A stretch of DNA of 64,000 bases from Oscillibacter hominis (GCF_014334055.1 NZ_CP060490.1:186001-250000), one strand, 5' to 3'; positions 40,884 to 51,422 are shown, counted from the stretch's first letter. Made by a program: numbers and translations. Notes: generated by a model not told the origin, from the sequence alone.

Positions 40884-42235
40884 TCGCCTTGCCTCCCTTC
40901 CCCGGCGGCGGGCCAGCGGACGGTGAACACCGTTCCGCCGCCTGAGCGGTTGGCTGCGGCGATGGAGCCACCCCGCCTGCGCACCGTGTCGCTGACAATG
41001 GCCAGCCCCAGCCCGGTGCCGCCTGCGGCCCGGGAGCGGGCCTTGTCCACCCGGTAGAAACGTTCAAAAATCCGGGGCAGGTCTTCCTCCGGGATACCGA
41101 TGCCGTTGTCCTCCACCGCTAAGACCACCTGGTCCGCCTCGTTTCCCAGCCGCAGCTGGACCCAGCCGCCTTCGCTGCTGTACTTGACGGCGTTGTCCAA
41201 CAGGTTGTAGATCACCTGATGGATCTCGTCTCGGGTGGAGAGGACGAAACAGGGAGAGTCGGGAGCCTGATAGGTCAGGCTGATGTTCTTTTCCGTGGCC
41301 ACCAGTTCCATCATCCGCATCACCTGCTGCACCACCGGCAGCAGTTCCACCTCCGTGGCAGGGGCAAGCAGGTCGCCGTCCAGCCGGGTCAGCTGCAAAA
41401 GGTCCTCGGTGATGCGGCTGAGGCGCTCGGCCTCCCGCTCGATGTCGGCCACAAACTCCCGGGTGGTGTCCGGGTCGATGTCCTCCGTCTGGAGGATGGA
41501 GTCCGACAGCAGCCGGATGGCCGCAAGAGGCGTCTTCAGTTCGTGGGAGGCATCGGAGACAAAACGCCGCCGGGCCGTCTCCGTTGTCTGGAGCCGGTCA
41601 GTGAGGCTGTTGAACTCCGTGGCGATCTGGGCGATCTCGTCGTGGCCGTGGATTTCGGCTCGGTGGCTGTAGGCGCCTTCCCGGACCTTCCGGATGGCGG
41701 AGAGCAGGTCGCTGATCTGACGGGTCAAGGCCCGGGACAAAATGGCCGAGAGGGCCAGCACCAGCAGCCCCACCACCAGGGAGAGGCTGCGCAGGTTGCT
41801 CTGAAAGCCCCGCAGGAGGCTGGCCTGCACCGTATCGTACTCATAGGCGTAGACGGAGCCGATGACCTGGTTCTGATAGAGCACGGGGGAGGAGGCCCGG
41901 CTGCGGAAGGCGTCGTCGCTGAAGCTGCAATAGAAGGTGTCGTTGCCGTCCAGGGCCTGGACGATCTCTGTGTAAAGGGCATAGGAACCCACGGCACCGC
42001 CGGTTTCCCGGGTGTCGTAGAGGACCTTGCCCCTGGCGTCGGTGACCAGGATGCGGGAGATTCCCGTCTCCTCCACCACCGTCATGGCCGTGGTCACATT
42101 TTCCTCGGTCAGCCGGTCCAGGCCGCTGAGGGCCGAGACCATCACCGTCACGTTGTTTTGCAGCGTGCTCTGCTTGGATTGGAACACCAGGTTTTCCGAG
42201 ACGATCAGCGGATAGGTGTTCAGCAGGATCAGCAC
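40880..42235 (-). CDS. Sensor histidine kinase
   Basis: A membrane kinase, at least 451 residues. From GTG 42235: remnant of a first membrane helix, extracytoplasmic domain (about 15-150), second helix SLVVGLLVLALSAILS, HAMP (170-220), HisKA with phospho-acceptor His231 in SDASHELKTPLAAI, and HATPase_c with NLLDNAVKYS, VEDNGIGIPEEDLPRIFERF and GGTGLGLAIV. The frame stays open upstream and encodes more of the first helix (GLSYILVIIAV before the GTG), reaching into the response regulator gene, but has no ATG, GTG or TTG there. The true start may therefore be a rare codon upstream. Phosphorylates the regulator encoded just before. Confidence 0.92.
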   Translation of the reverse strand: MLILLNTYPLIVSENLVFQSKQSTLQNNVTVMVSALSGLDRLTEENVTTAMTVVEETGISRILVTDARGKVLYDTRETGGAVGSYALYTEIVQALDGNDTFYCSFSDDAFRSRASSPVLYQNQVIGSVYAYEYDTVQASLLRGFQSNLRSLSLVVGLLVLALSAILSRALTRQISDLLSAIRKVREGAYSHRAEIHGHDEIAQIATEFNSLTDRLQTTETARRRFVSDASHELKTPLAAIRLLSDSILQTEDIDPDTTREFVADIEREAERLSRITEDLLQLTRLDGDLLAPATEVELLPVVQQVMRMMELVATEKNISLTYQAPDSPCFVLSTRDEIHQVIYNLLDNAVKYSSEGGWVQLRLGNEADQVVLAVEDNGIGIPEEDLPRIFERFYRVDKARSRAAGGTGLGLAIVSDTVRRRGGSIAAANRSGGGTVFTVRWPAAGEGRQGE

Positions 42236-42281
42236 GGCAATGATGACAAGGATGTAGGACAGGCCGAACTTGTACTGTAAG

Positions 42282-42959
<678 letters not shown>

Positions 42960-42992
42960 GATCTTGTCCTCCTTTTTTACACTTCAGCCGCC

Positions 42993-43388
42993 TCAGGCGG
43001 GGCGCTTTCCATATCGGGCGGGAGGCCCCTTCACCCAGCTTGCCCGCACGGTGATCTGATCCTTGATGTCCGCGAAAGTTGCCTCGCCGATGCCGCTGAC
43101 GTTCATGATCTCCTCAATGGACTGGAACGGGCCGTGTTTCTCCCGGTAGTCGATGATCCGCCGGGCGATGACTTCCCCGATGCCGGGCAGCAGCGTCAAC
43201 TCGTCCATGTCCCCGGTATTCAGGTTGATGGGCCGAACCTGGGGCGCGGTGGGCTCCGGCGCTGCCTGGGCGGTGGTGATGGTGTAGGTTCCCGCGTCGC
43301 GGCGGCTCTGGTCGCTGAAATACATGGCGGTCAGCACCAGAAGAAAAGAGAGGGTGATTGCCAGCAGCGCCCAGTCGGTTTTTATCAT
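42993..43388 (-). CDS. ComEA-type helix-hairpin-helix protein
   Basis: A 131-residue protein with one N-terminal membrane helix (ALLAITLSFLLVLTAMYF), a short Thr/Pro linker, and the ComEA tandem HhH domain: INLNTGDMDELTLLPGIGEVIARRIIDYREKHGPF and IEEIMNVSGIGEATFADIKDQITV. ComEA binds incoming DNA outside the membrane during competence. ATG 43388 is chosen because AAGGAA lies seven bases upstream; an ATG ten codons earlier lacks that. It precedes the response regulator by 33 bp and may share its transcript. It lacks the SLBB domain that longer ComEA proteins carry. Confidence 0.88.
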   Translation of the reverse strand: MIKTDWALLAITLSFLLVLTAMYFSDQSRRDAGTYTITTAQAAPEPTAPQVRPINLNTGDMDELTLLPGIGEVIARRIIDYREKHGPFQSIEEIMNVSGIGEATFADIKDQITVRASWVKGPPARYGKRPA

Positions 43389-43554
43389 CTGTAAATTCCT
43401 TCTCACAGTTGAACTCAAGAAAAATATTTGATATACTACTATAAAGTCGAAACTTGGGGGAGACTGCCGTTCGCATCATCGCGGCAGGTCCCATCTGGAT
43501 TTCAGCATAATGGCCGCTTTGGAGCTATTATAGCATAGATTGTGGGAGTGTACC

Positions 43555-44931
43555 ATGAAAATGAAACGGTTCGCGTCTGTTTTTTTCATACTGGCCCTGG
43601 TGCTGAGCCTGGTGGCCGTGCCCCTTGCCGCGCCCGCGGAGGAGGGGGACAGCGCCCCGGTGATGGAGGTCGCGGCCAAGGCTGCGCTGCTGGTGGATGG
43701 GGACACCGGAGAGGTCCTCTATGCCAAAAATGAGCACGATGAGCTCTATCCGGCCAGCATCACCAAGGTGATGACGGCCCTGCTGGTGCTGGAGGCGGTG
43801 GACAGCGGAAAGCTTTCCATGGACGAGCAGATCACCGTGACCGCCACCGCTCTTGAGGGCCTGGCGGACGACGGCAGCTCCGCCAACATCAAAGAGGGGG
43901 AGACCATGAGCGTGGAGAACCTCCTCTACTGTATGCTGGTGGTCTCCGCCAACGAGGCCTGCAACATCCTGGGCGAGCGGGTCAGCGGCAGCGTGGACGC
44001 GTTTGTGGAGCGGATGAACCAGCGGGCGGAGGAGCTCGGCTGCGCCAACACCCACTTTGTCAACGCCACGGGCCTCCACGATCCCAAGCACTATACCTCC
44101 GCCTGGGACATCTACCTCATCACCAAGGAGGCCATGGGGCATCCGGATTTCATGACCATCTGCAATACCGCCCAGATCACCGTGCCGGCCACCAACCTGT
44201 CGGAGGCGCGGGTGCTGCACACCACCAACTACCTGTTGTCCAACTGGCGGGCCATCGGCTACACCTATTCCGCAGCCCGGGGCATCAAGACCGGGTCCAC
44301 CTCCGACGCCGGCTACTGCCTGGTTTCCTCCGCGGTGGAGGGCAGCCGCTCCCTCATCAGCGTGGTGCTTGGGGCGGAGCGGGTTTCCCTGACCGACGGA
44401 AAGACCCAGACCCAGAGCTTTTCCGAGACAAAGCGCCTTTTTGAGTGGGGCTTCAACAACTTCTCCCGCAAGACCATCCTGACCCAGGCCGATATGATCC
44501 AGGAGGTGCCTGTGTCGCTGTCCAAGGATGTGAACTATGTGGTGGCCCATCCTGCGTCGGATGTGGAGGCCCTGCTGCCCAACAGCCTGGAGCCGGAGAG
44601 CCTGAAACGGAGGGTTACGCTTTACCAGGATACGGTGGAGGCGCCGGTGGAGAAGGGCGATGTGTTGGGGGAGGTCACCCTCAGCTATGAGGACCGCGAT
44701 TACGCTACGGTGAAGCTGCTGGCCTACGACAGCATCGAGGCGTCCAGGCTGCTGGTTCTCCAGAAGAACGTGAAGGACTTCTTCTCCAAGACCATCGTCA
44801 AGGTGATTTTGGTGATCCTGTTGCTGCTGGTCCTCCTGTTGGCGGGCTGGAAGCTGACGGTGGGCCGGCGGCGCTACCGCTACGGCAGAAAAGTGGGCCG
44901 GGGCCGCAACTACCGGGGAAGACGAAGATGA
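43555..44931 (+). CDS. D-alanyl-D-alanine carboxypeptidase (penicillin-binding protein 5/6 type)
   Basis: A 458-residue peptidase_S11 enzyme trimming pentapeptides of peptidoglycan. Signal peptide MKMKRFASVFFILALVL; catalytic Ser68 and Lys71 in YPASITKVMTALL; SxN motif Ser131-Ala-Asn133; KTG in GIKTGSTSDAGY. The beta-rich C-terminal domain follows, then a second membrane helix (VKVILVILLLLVLLLAGW) and an Arg-rich tail RRRYRYGRKVGRGRNYRGRRR (split: RRRYRYGRKVG, RGRNYRGRRR). A true membrane helix plus basic tail replaces the amphipathic anchor of classical DacA, similar to DacF-like proteins. ATG 43555 follows GGGAG. Confidence 0.94.
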   Translation: MKMKRFASVFFILALVLSLVAVPLAAPAEEGDSAPVMEVAAKAALLVDGDTGEVLYAKNEHDELYPASITKVMTALLVLEAVDSGKLSMDEQITVTATALEGLADDGSSANIKEGETMSVENLLYCMLVVSANEACNILGERVSGSVDAFVERMNQRAEELGCANTHFVNATGLHDPKHYTSAWDIYLITKEAMGHPDFMTICNTAQITVPATNLSEARVLHTTNYLLSNWRAIGYTYSAARGIKTGSTSDAGYCLVSSAVEGSRSLISVVLGAERVSLTDGKTQTQSFSETKRLFEWGFNNFSRKTILTQADMIQEVPVSLSKDVNYVVAHPASDVEALLPNSLEPESLKRRVTLYQDTVEAPVEKGDVLGEVTLSYEDRDYATVKLLAYDSIEASRLLVLQKNVKDFFSKTIVKVILVILLLLVLLLAGWKLTVGRRRYRYGRKVGRGRNYRGRRR

Positions 44932-44932
44932 G

Positions 44933-44964
44933 AAAAAGCCGTGGAAGCAATTCCACGGCTTTTT
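44933..44964. terminator. Bidirectional terminator between the carboxypeptidase and DUF1294 genes
   Basis: A 14 bp stem AAAAAGCCGTGGAA / TTCCACGGCTTTTT (44933-44946, 44951-44964) with loop GCAA. T-rich on both strands. Confidence 0.9.
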
Positions 44965-44979
44965 ATTTGGACGATGGCC

Positions 44980-45345
44980 TCAGCGGAGAAAGCGGAAATA
45001 GACGAATAAGCCCAGGGGAATCACAATCTGAAGGATTAAAATCAGCGGGATGCCGATGGTAAAGGTCTTGTGCAGCGTCTTGTGGTGAAAGGCCTTCATC
45101 CCCAAAAGCGCGCCCAAGCTGCCGCCTAAGGCCGCCAGCAAAAAGAGGGTCTTCTCCGGGACCCGGCGGGTGGATTCATGGGTCTTTTTTCGCTTTGCCT
45201 TCCACTTGTCCACGCCGAATATCAGAAAGGCGATCAGGTTGATCGCCAGCAGATAGCCGCTTAGTAGCCCCCAGGGGGAGCCGAGGAAGACAAGGAACGA
45301 ATCGTTGTGGGCCTCCGGTAAATGGGCAGTTAAGAACAAAGGCAT
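44980..45345 (-). CDS. DUF1294 membrane protein
   Basis: A 121-residue protein with three to four helices. The DUF1294 core is well conserved: FLIFGVDKWKAKRKK, RRVPEKTLFLLAALGGSLGALLGMKAFHHKTLHKTFTIGIPLILILQ. Some relatives carry a cold-shock domain, absent here. Function unknown. RBS GAGGAGGATT precedes the ATG. Single gene. Confidence 0.9.
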   Translation of the reverse strand: MPLFLTAHLPEAHNDSFLVFLGSPWGLLSGYLLAINLIAFLIFGVDKWKAKRKKTHESTRRVPEKTLFLLAALGGSLGALLGMKAFHHKTLHKTFTIGIPLILILQIVIPLGLFVYFRFLR

Positions 45346-45492
45346 GGGAATCCTCCTCGTGAACTGGATTGGCTTCCAATTTATTCAGTTTATCAGATGA
45401 CTGCGCCTTTTGCAAGGGCGGCTGATTCTGCCGCCGCTGCCCGGTGGGGATTGCCGTCTGTCCCGCCGGGGAAGCCGATGGTCGGAAAGTGC

Positions 45493-45521
45493 TGGACGGC
45501 GGGGCGGCCGTCCGCTATACT
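45493..45521 (+). promoter_or_regulatory. Promoter of the LytTR-DUF3021 operon
   Basis: TGGACG (45493-45498), 17 bp spacer, TATACT (45516-45521), 23 bp before the gene. The -35 is weak, which fits an activated or autoregulated promoter. Confidence 0.55.
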
Positions 45522-45544
45522 GAGCCCAGAGAGGAGGATGAGCC

Positions 45545-45982
45545 TTGGAAATTGAGGTAAAAATAGAGCCGGAGCGCTTGGAGGCCAAGGTGGTAATTTA
45601 TGCTCCGGCCATGACGCCGGAGGTGAAGGCGCTGATCGACAGCCTCCAGCCGGCGGCCATGGACCTGATCCCGGGCTTTCGCGGCAGCGAGGCGTCTTTG
45701 CTGAAAATAGACAGCATCCTGCGGCTCTACGGGGAGGACAAGGAGGTCTGCGCCCAGACCGGGGGCGGCGTCTACACGCTGAAAGCGCGGCTCTACGAGC
45801 TGGAGCAGCGGCTGCCGGGGCAGTTCGTGCGCATCTCCCACTCGGAGATCGTGAATCTTAGGCAGGTGGCGGGCCTGGATTTGAGCCTGTCCGGCACCAT
45901 CCGCATGACGCTGGCCGGAGGGACGGTGTGCTACGTCTCCCGGCGGTATGTGAAAAAGATCAAGGAGGCGCTGGGAATATGA
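45545..45982 (+). CDS. LytTR DNA-binding domain regulator
   Basis: A 145-residue protein with a short N-terminal region and a C-terminal LytTR domain: LLKIDSILRLYGEDKEVCAQTGGGVYTLKARLYELEQRLPGQFVRISHSEIVNLRQV and YVSRRYVKKIKEALG are the family segments. There is no receiver domain, so it is the stand-alone type that is normally encoded beside a DUF3021 membrane protein, as here. The start is TTG 45545, decided by AGGAGG seven bases upstream; the nearby ATG is out of frame. ATGA overlap with the next gene. Confidence 0.92.
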   Translation: MEIEVKIEPERLEAKVVIYAPAMTPEVKALIDSLQPAAMDLIPGFRGSEASLLKIDSILRLYGEDKEVCAQTGGGVYTLKARLYELEQRLPGQFVRISHSEIVNLRQVAGLDLSLSGTIRMTLAGGTVCYVSRRYVKKIKEALGI

Positions 45983-46767
45983 AACGTGAGATTTGGACGC
46001 GCCTCGCCTTGGGGGCGCTGTACGGCGTTGGGGTGTGGTTCCTCCTCTACAGCGGCGGCGAACCCGCCGGCGCGCTGGTGGAGGCCTGCGGCACCGTGGG
46101 CCGGGCACGGGCCGCGCAGGTGACGGCATTCGCCGGCTTTGGCCTCTGCGCCGGGCTGATCTCGCTGCTTTGGAAGCGGGAGACCATGAGCTTTTTGAAA
46201 AAGTCCCTCATCAGCTTCCTGATAGTGGGCACCGGCATGGCGCTTTGGACCTGGACGCTCCACGGCTGGGACTGGCAGCATCAGGAGGGCGTCAATCTCT
46301 GGATCGGCGGCACGCTGATCCTTTTTGTGATGGATTGGGCCAGGCGGTTTTACGGCTGCCGCCGGGATGTGGACAGCATCCGGGAGAAGCTGAAGCTGAC
46401 GCCGCCGCCCTCGATGCTGCGGTGGCGGGAGACAATGCCGGATATGGTGCTGATCGCCGCGGTGGAGTTGGTGCTGCCGCCGCTTCTGCGGCTGGTGGAC
46501 GCCAGGGATTTCCCCGTGCTCACGGGGCTGCTGTATCCGTATCTGGTTCTGCCTGTTGTCTGCTTTTCTTCTGCGCTGAGCCTGGGGAAGCGGTGGGGGA
46601 TCACGCCGCTGTACCCTGTGGTCTGCGCGGTGCTGACCATCCCCCACATCTTCTGGCTGTATAATTCCAGCGCCCTGTTCCAGGCGGGGGTGGCCGGCGC
46701 CGCGGCGCTGCTTGGCAACCTTGTGGGCGCGGCCGTCCGGGCATATCGGAAGCGAAACTCCGCATGA
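45979..46767 (+). CDS. DUF3021-type membrane protein, about twice the usual length
   Basis: A 262-residue membrane protein. The first 140 residues match the DUF3021 partner of LytTR regulators in layout (four helices: LALGALYGVGVWFLLY, AFAGFGLCAGLISLLW, KSLISFLIVGTGMALWTW, GGTLILFVMDWARRFY, then YGCRRDVDSIREKLKL). DUF3021 proteins usually end about there. Here four more hydrophobic segments follow (DMVLIAAVELVLPPLL, YPYLVLPVVCFSSALSLG, YPVVCAVLTIPHIFWLY, AGVAGAAALLGNLVGAAV). Co-translated with the LytTR gene; probably the membrane partner restraining it. Confidence 0.8.
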   Translation: MKREIWTRLALGALYGVGVWFLLYSGGEPAGALVEACGTVGRARAAQVTAFAGFGLCAGLISLLWKRETMSFLKKSLISFLIVGTGMALWTWTLHGWDWQHQEGVNLWIGGTLILFVMDWARRFYGCRRDVDSIREKLKLTPPPSMLRWRETMPDMVLIAAVELVLPPLLRLVDARDFPVLTGLLYPYLVLPVVCFSSALSLGKRWGITPLYPVVCAVLTIPHIFWLYNSSALFQAGVAGAAALLGNLVGAAVRAYRKRNSA

Positions 46768-46819
46768 TGGAACCAATTGGCCGCCGGGGCCGTCACAATC
46801 TCAAAAGGAGGCTGATGGC

Positions 46820-47722
46820 ATGAAACGATTGGTTTGCGCCCTTTTGGGCTTGACACTGTGCATGGGAGTTCTGGCGGCCTGCGGTCCGGGCGATTCCTCT
46901 GGAGGGGGAAGCTCTTCCGGCGGCGGGTCCGCCAGCAGCTCCGTCCCGGACGGCAGCAGCTCGGGAGGAAGTGCCGTGGTGGTCTGCCGGATCATTGACG
47001 AGGACGACGGCTCTCTTCTTCTGGCGAAGCAGGATGGGGGCAGCGGCGACGTATACCGCTTGGATGCCTCCGGCCTGCCGGTTACGCTGGAGGGCGAGTC
47101 CTCCGCCGCCGACGAGATAGAGAGCGGTATGCTGGTGGAGGTCTGCTATGACGGCGGCGTCATGGAGACGTTCCCGGCCCAGTTGGGCTCTGTCACCAGC
47201 ATCAACGTGCGTTCCGAAGGGTTTGACGATCTGGCGGAGCTGTACCTGGATGTGCTGGAGGACCTCTGGGAGGTGGACAGCGGGCTCAACGAGAACATCA
47301 CAGAGCTGGGCGTGGACCTCTCCGGTACCCGGCTGAGCGCGGCGGAGCAGTCCGCCGTGGCTTGGGCCTTTGGGGAGGAGCACGGCCTTGCACCCGTCCA
47401 GGGCACCTATGAGGAGCTGCTGGAGCAGGGCTATATCACCGGCGAGCCCCTTGAGGGCAGCGACGCCAAATTCTACCAGTGGGCCGACGGCTGCCTCTTC
47501 TCCATCAGGGAAAAGGAGAGTAAGGTAGCGTTCAGCCTGCCCACCGTCCAGGAGGGGGAGGATTCGCCGCTGAAGGACTACCATGTCAGCGACACCGTGA
47601 CGTTCGACGCCCAGAAGTGGCGCAGCGGCACCGGGGCCTATTTCTTCTCGGACTGCACCTCCGTGCGCGGAAGCAGCGGGGAGTGGTCGGACTACCAGGT
47701 GGGCGGCGAGGCAATCTCCTGA
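46820..47722 (+). CDS. Lipoprotein of unknown function
   Basis: A 300-residue lipoprotein: signal peptide MKRLVCALLGLTLCMGVLAAC with lipobox Cys21, a Gly/Ser linker to about residue 52, and a soluble domain of about 250 residues. The sequence YEELLEQGYITGEPLEG, FYQWADGCLFSIREKESK and YFFSDCTSVRGSSGEWSDY does not match a family I know. Start at ATG 46820 behind AAAAGGAGG. It lies 52 bp after the DUF3021 gene and may share its transcript. Confidence 0.75.
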   Translation: MKRLVCALLGLTLCMGVLAACGPGDSSGGGSSSGGGSASSSVPDGSSSGGSAVVVCRIIDEDDGSLLLAKQDGGSGDVYRLDASGLPVTLEGESSAADEIESGMLVEVCYDGGVMETFPAQLGSVTSINVRSEGFDDLAELYLDVLEDLWEVDSGLNENITELGVDLSGTRLSAAEQSAVAWAFGEEHGLAPVQGTYEELLEQGYITGEPLEGSDAKFYQWADGCLFSIREKESKVAFSLPTVQEGEDSPLKDYHVSDTVTFDAQKWRSGTGAYFFSDCTSVRGSSGEWSDYQVGGEAIS

Positions 47723-47795
47723 GGGCGCGTTGACGGAAAAATACGCCGCGGAGTCCGCGACTCGAACGTTCAACGTGTAAAAAGTCCGTTTCCTC

Positions 47796-47824
47796 TTGTA
47801 ATATGGGAAAAAATAGGGTACAAT
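47796..47824 (+). promoter_or_regulatory. Sigma-A promoter of asnS
   Basis: TTGTAA (47796-47801), 17 bp spacer, TACAAT (47819-47824), 50 bp before the asnS ATG. The longer upstream open frame would begin inside it, so the later start is favoured. No T-box is present. Confidence 0.8.
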
Positions 47825-47874
47825 ACCATATAATTTGCAGCCACAGGCAAAAACAAGAAAAACGGGTGAAAAAG

Positions 47875-49269
<1,395 letters not shown>

Positions 49270-49273
49270 AATC

Positions 49274-49310
49274 AAAAAAGGCAGTGGACGAAAGTCCACT
49301 GCCTTTTTTG
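49274..49310 (+). terminator. asnS terminator (copy 1 of a repeated terminator)
   Basis: A 16 bp stem (49274-49289 with 49294-49309, core GGCAGTGGAC) and GAAA loop. Its 32 bases from 49279 recur with one loop change at 51391-51422, behind the next operon. Confidence 0.92.
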
Positions 49311-49362
49311 CGCCATTGGCGCCTTGCTGCTGGCGTGATCACATGTTCCATCCAAAAAACAG

Positions 49363-49391
49363 TTGACAACCGGTGCTGACAGTGGTATGTT
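49363..49391 (+). promoter_or_regulatory. Sigma-A promoter of the GntR-ABC operon
   Basis: TTGACA (49363-49368), 17 bp spacer, TATGTT (49386-49391). A palindromic site follows ten bases downstream. Confidence 0.85.
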
Positions 49392-49400
49392 AGTTACACG

Positions 49401-49422
49401 GTTAATTACTTCACTAATTAAC
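49401..49422. promoter_or_regulatory. Palindromic operator for the GntR regulator
   Basis: GTTAATTA and its exact inverse TAATTAAC separated by CTTCAC, covering the predicted transcript start. Position and symmetry fit binding by the dimeric YtrA-like regulator encoded next, as an autorepressor. Confidence 0.7.
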
Positions 49423-49445
49423 TAAGCTAAGAGGGAGGTGACGCC

Positions 49446-49817
49446 GTGCAGTTCAACGACGAGCGGCCCATATTCCTTCAGCTGGCGGAACAGCTGGAGG
49501 AGGCTATTTTAACGGGCGTCTACGAAGAGGAGACGCCGGTTCCCTCCATCACGGAGTATTCCGTGGCGTATCAAATCAATCCGGCCACAGCGCTGAAGGG
49601 AATCAATCTGCTGGTGGACGGAGGGCTTTTGTACAAGAAGCGGGGGGTTGGCATGTTTGTGGCGCCGGGGGCGAGAGAGAAGCTGCGCAGAGTGCGGAGG
49701 GAGCGGTTTTACACCGACTATGTAGAGAAGCTGGTCAGTGAGGCCAAACGGTTGGAGATGACCCGGGAGGAGCTGGCCGGATTGATTGAGAGAGGATTTG
49801 AAGACAATGGCAATTGA
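49446..49817 (+). CDS. GntR/YtrA-family transcriptional regulator
   Basis: A 123-residue regulator: winged helix-turn-helix (PIFLQLAEQLEEAILTGVY, PVPSITEYSVAYQINPATALKGINLLVDGGLLYKKRGVGMFV) and the short helical C-terminus of the YtrA subfamily, without an effector domain. YtrA-type repressors control neighbouring ABC genes, here the two that follow. The start is GTG 49446 after GGGAGGTGACGCC. Overlaps the ATPase gene by 11 bp. Confidence 0.93.
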   Translation: MQFNDERPIFLQLAEQLEEAILTGVYEEETPVPSITEYSVAYQINPATALKGINLLVDGGLLYKKRGVGMFVAPGAREKLRRVRRERFYTDYVEKLVSEAKRLEMTREELAGLIERGFEDNGN

Positions 49818-50658
49818 GATCACACATATTACCAAGTCCTTCCGGGAGACGCGGGCGCTGCGCGACGTGTCGCTGACGCTGGAGGGCGGCCATATCTATG
49901 GGCTGTTGGGCAACAACGGGGCAGGCAAGTCCACACTGCTGAACATCATCACAGACCGCGTCCGCGCCGACGGGGGAACGGTGCGCATCGACGGCACGGA
50001 GAACCGGTCCGACGAGGCGCTGTCCAAGGTCTTCCTGGTGGGGGAGCAGAACTTTTTCCCCGAGGATATGCGGGTGAAAAAGGCGCTGCGGACGGTGGCA
50101 TCCTTTTACCCGGATTTTGACATGGCCCTGGCGGAGCGCACGGCGGAGCTGTTCGGCCTGAACCTGAAGCAGAAGATCACCTCCCTCTCCACCGGCTATG
50201 GCTCCATTTTCCGCATTGTGCTGGGACTGGCGGTGAACACGCCCTATCTGTTCTTTGACGAGCCGGTCCTGGGACTGGACGCCCAGCACAGAGAGCTCTT
50301 TTACCGGCTTGTACTGGAGAAGTACGCGGAGCACCCCTGCGCGGTGGTGCTCTCCACCCATCTGATCGCGGAGGCTGCCAATCTGATCGACTACGCGTTC
50401 ATCATCCGCTCCGGCGCCATTTTGCGCCAGGGTCCCACCGAGGAACTGATGGAGGGCGCCTACACGGTGTCCGGCCCGGCTGCGGCTATGGAGCAATACC
50501 TGTCGGGCCGCCATGTGCTGTCCGAAACTGCCCTGGGCGGCCTGAAGACCGCCTGTGTCCAGGGTCAGCCGGATCCCCTGCCCGACGGGCTGGAGATCGG
50601 GGGAATGAACCTGCAGGACTACTTCATCAGCCTGATGAAAGAGGAGGACCGGAAATGA
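49807..50658 (+). CDS. ABC transporter ATP-binding protein (YtrB-like)
   Basis: A 283-residue ATPase with Walker A GNNGAGKST (35-43), Walker B PYLFFDEPVLGLDA and H-loop VVLSTHLIAEA. The signature is altered: the usual LSGGQ reads LSTGYGS, a change common in the YtrB/BcrA-type proteins regulated by YtrA. Paired with the membrane protein encoded next, it likely exports or protects against a cell-envelope antibiotic or peptide. The ATG at 49807 lies inside the end of the GntR gene; 4 bp overlap with the permease. Confidence 0.92.
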   Translation: MAIEITHITKSFRETRALRDVSLTLEGGHIYGLLGNNGAGKSTLLNIITDRVRADGGTVRIDGTENRSDEALSKVFLVGEQNFFPEDMRVKKALRTVASFYPDFDMALAERTAELFGLNLKQKITSLSTGYGSIFRIVLGLAVNTPYLFFDEPVLGLDAQHRELFYRLVLEKYAEHPCAVVLSTHLIAEAANLIDYAFIIRSGAILRQGPTEELMEGAYTVSGPAAAMEQYLSGRHVLSETALGGLKTACVQGQPDPLPDGLEIGGMNLQDYFISLMKEEDRK

Positions 50659-51386
50659 AAGCACTGATTCGTTACCGCTACACGGATATGATGAAGGGCG
50701 TGGTGGCTTTTTGGGGGGTCATGCTGCTGATCGTGGCAGTGATCGCCTGCATTGAAACGGGCGAAGAGCGGATCAGCTTCAGCGCCTACGGCTTCAGCAC
50801 GGTCATTATGCTCTTTGTCCTGGGCATCTGCGCCATCCGGGAGGACGTCCGGCTGGCCGCCCAATGCGGCGTGGGCCGACGCTCCGCCTTTTTGGGGAAT
50901 CTGATCACCCTGCTGACGGTGGCCGGGACCATGGCCGCGGCGGGCGAGGTCTTTGTGGGCACTGCCCAGGTGGTGCTGGGCGGCCGCCCAAATATCTTCC
51001 TTTTTGATCTGTACCAGATGCTCTATGTGGGAGCCGACCAGCCGGTGCTGACCATGGGCCAGCACGCCATGAGCATGATCTTTGTCCTGATGCTGGGCCT
51101 CTGCGCCGCCGTCTGGGGCAGCTTTTTCTCCCTGCTGTTCTGGCGGCTCAACAAGTTCTGGACTGTGGTGGTGGCCGTGGCCATCCCTGTGCTTGCAAAC
51201 GGCGTCCCCTATCTGGCGATCTATCTGGCGGGAGAGGAGGCCGTGGCGGAGGCGGGGCTCCGGGCGGTGGGGTTTCTGATGCAGTCCCCCTGGAACTTCA
51301 TTGCGGTGCTGGCGGCGCTGTCGGCGGCGGGGATCGTGGTGAACTGGCTGCTGCTGCGCCGGGCGGCGGTCAAGGCGGCCAAATAG
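50655..51386 (+). CDS. ABC transporter permease, six-helix type
   Basis: A 243-residue membrane protein with six predicted helices (for example FWGVMLLIVAVIACIE, AYGFSTVIMLFVLGICAI, LLTVAGTMAAAGEVFVG, FVLMLGLCAAVWGSFFSLLFW, VAVAIPVLANGVPYLAIYL, FIAVLAALSAAGIVVNWLLL). No family signature that I can name, but it overlaps the ATPase gene and has the typical size of the membrane half of YtrA-controlled ABC systems. RBS GAGGACCGG is modest, in line with translational coupling. Confidence 0.85.
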   Translation: MKALIRYRYTDMMKGVVAFWGVMLLIVAVIACIETGEERISFSAYGFSTVIMLFVLGICAIREDVRLAAQCGVGRRSAFLGNLITLLTVAGTMAAAGEVFVGTAQVVLGGRPNIFLFDLYQMLYVGADQPVLTMGQHAMSMIFVLMLGLCAAVWGSFFSLLFWRLNKFWTVVVAVAIPVLANGVPYLAIYLAGEEAVAEAGLRAVGFLMQSPWNFIAVLAALSAAGIVVNWLLLRRAAVKAAK

Positions 51387-51389
51387 AAG

Positions 51390-51422
51390 AAGGCAGTGGA
51401 CGGAAGTCCACTGCCTTTTTTG
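51390..51422. terminator. Terminator behind the GntR-ABC operon (copy 2)
   Basis: Stem AAGGCAGTGGAC / GTCCACTGCCTT with GGAA loop and six T. Thirty-one of 32 bases match 49279-49310. It also lies directly behind the convergent alcohol dehydrogenase gene. Confidence 0.9.

Noticed and set aside
50200..50215. Damaged ABC signature (LSTGYGS) as a sign of a pseudogene
   Set aside because: The rest of the ATPase is intact and this variant is common in ATPases controlled by YtrA-type regulators.
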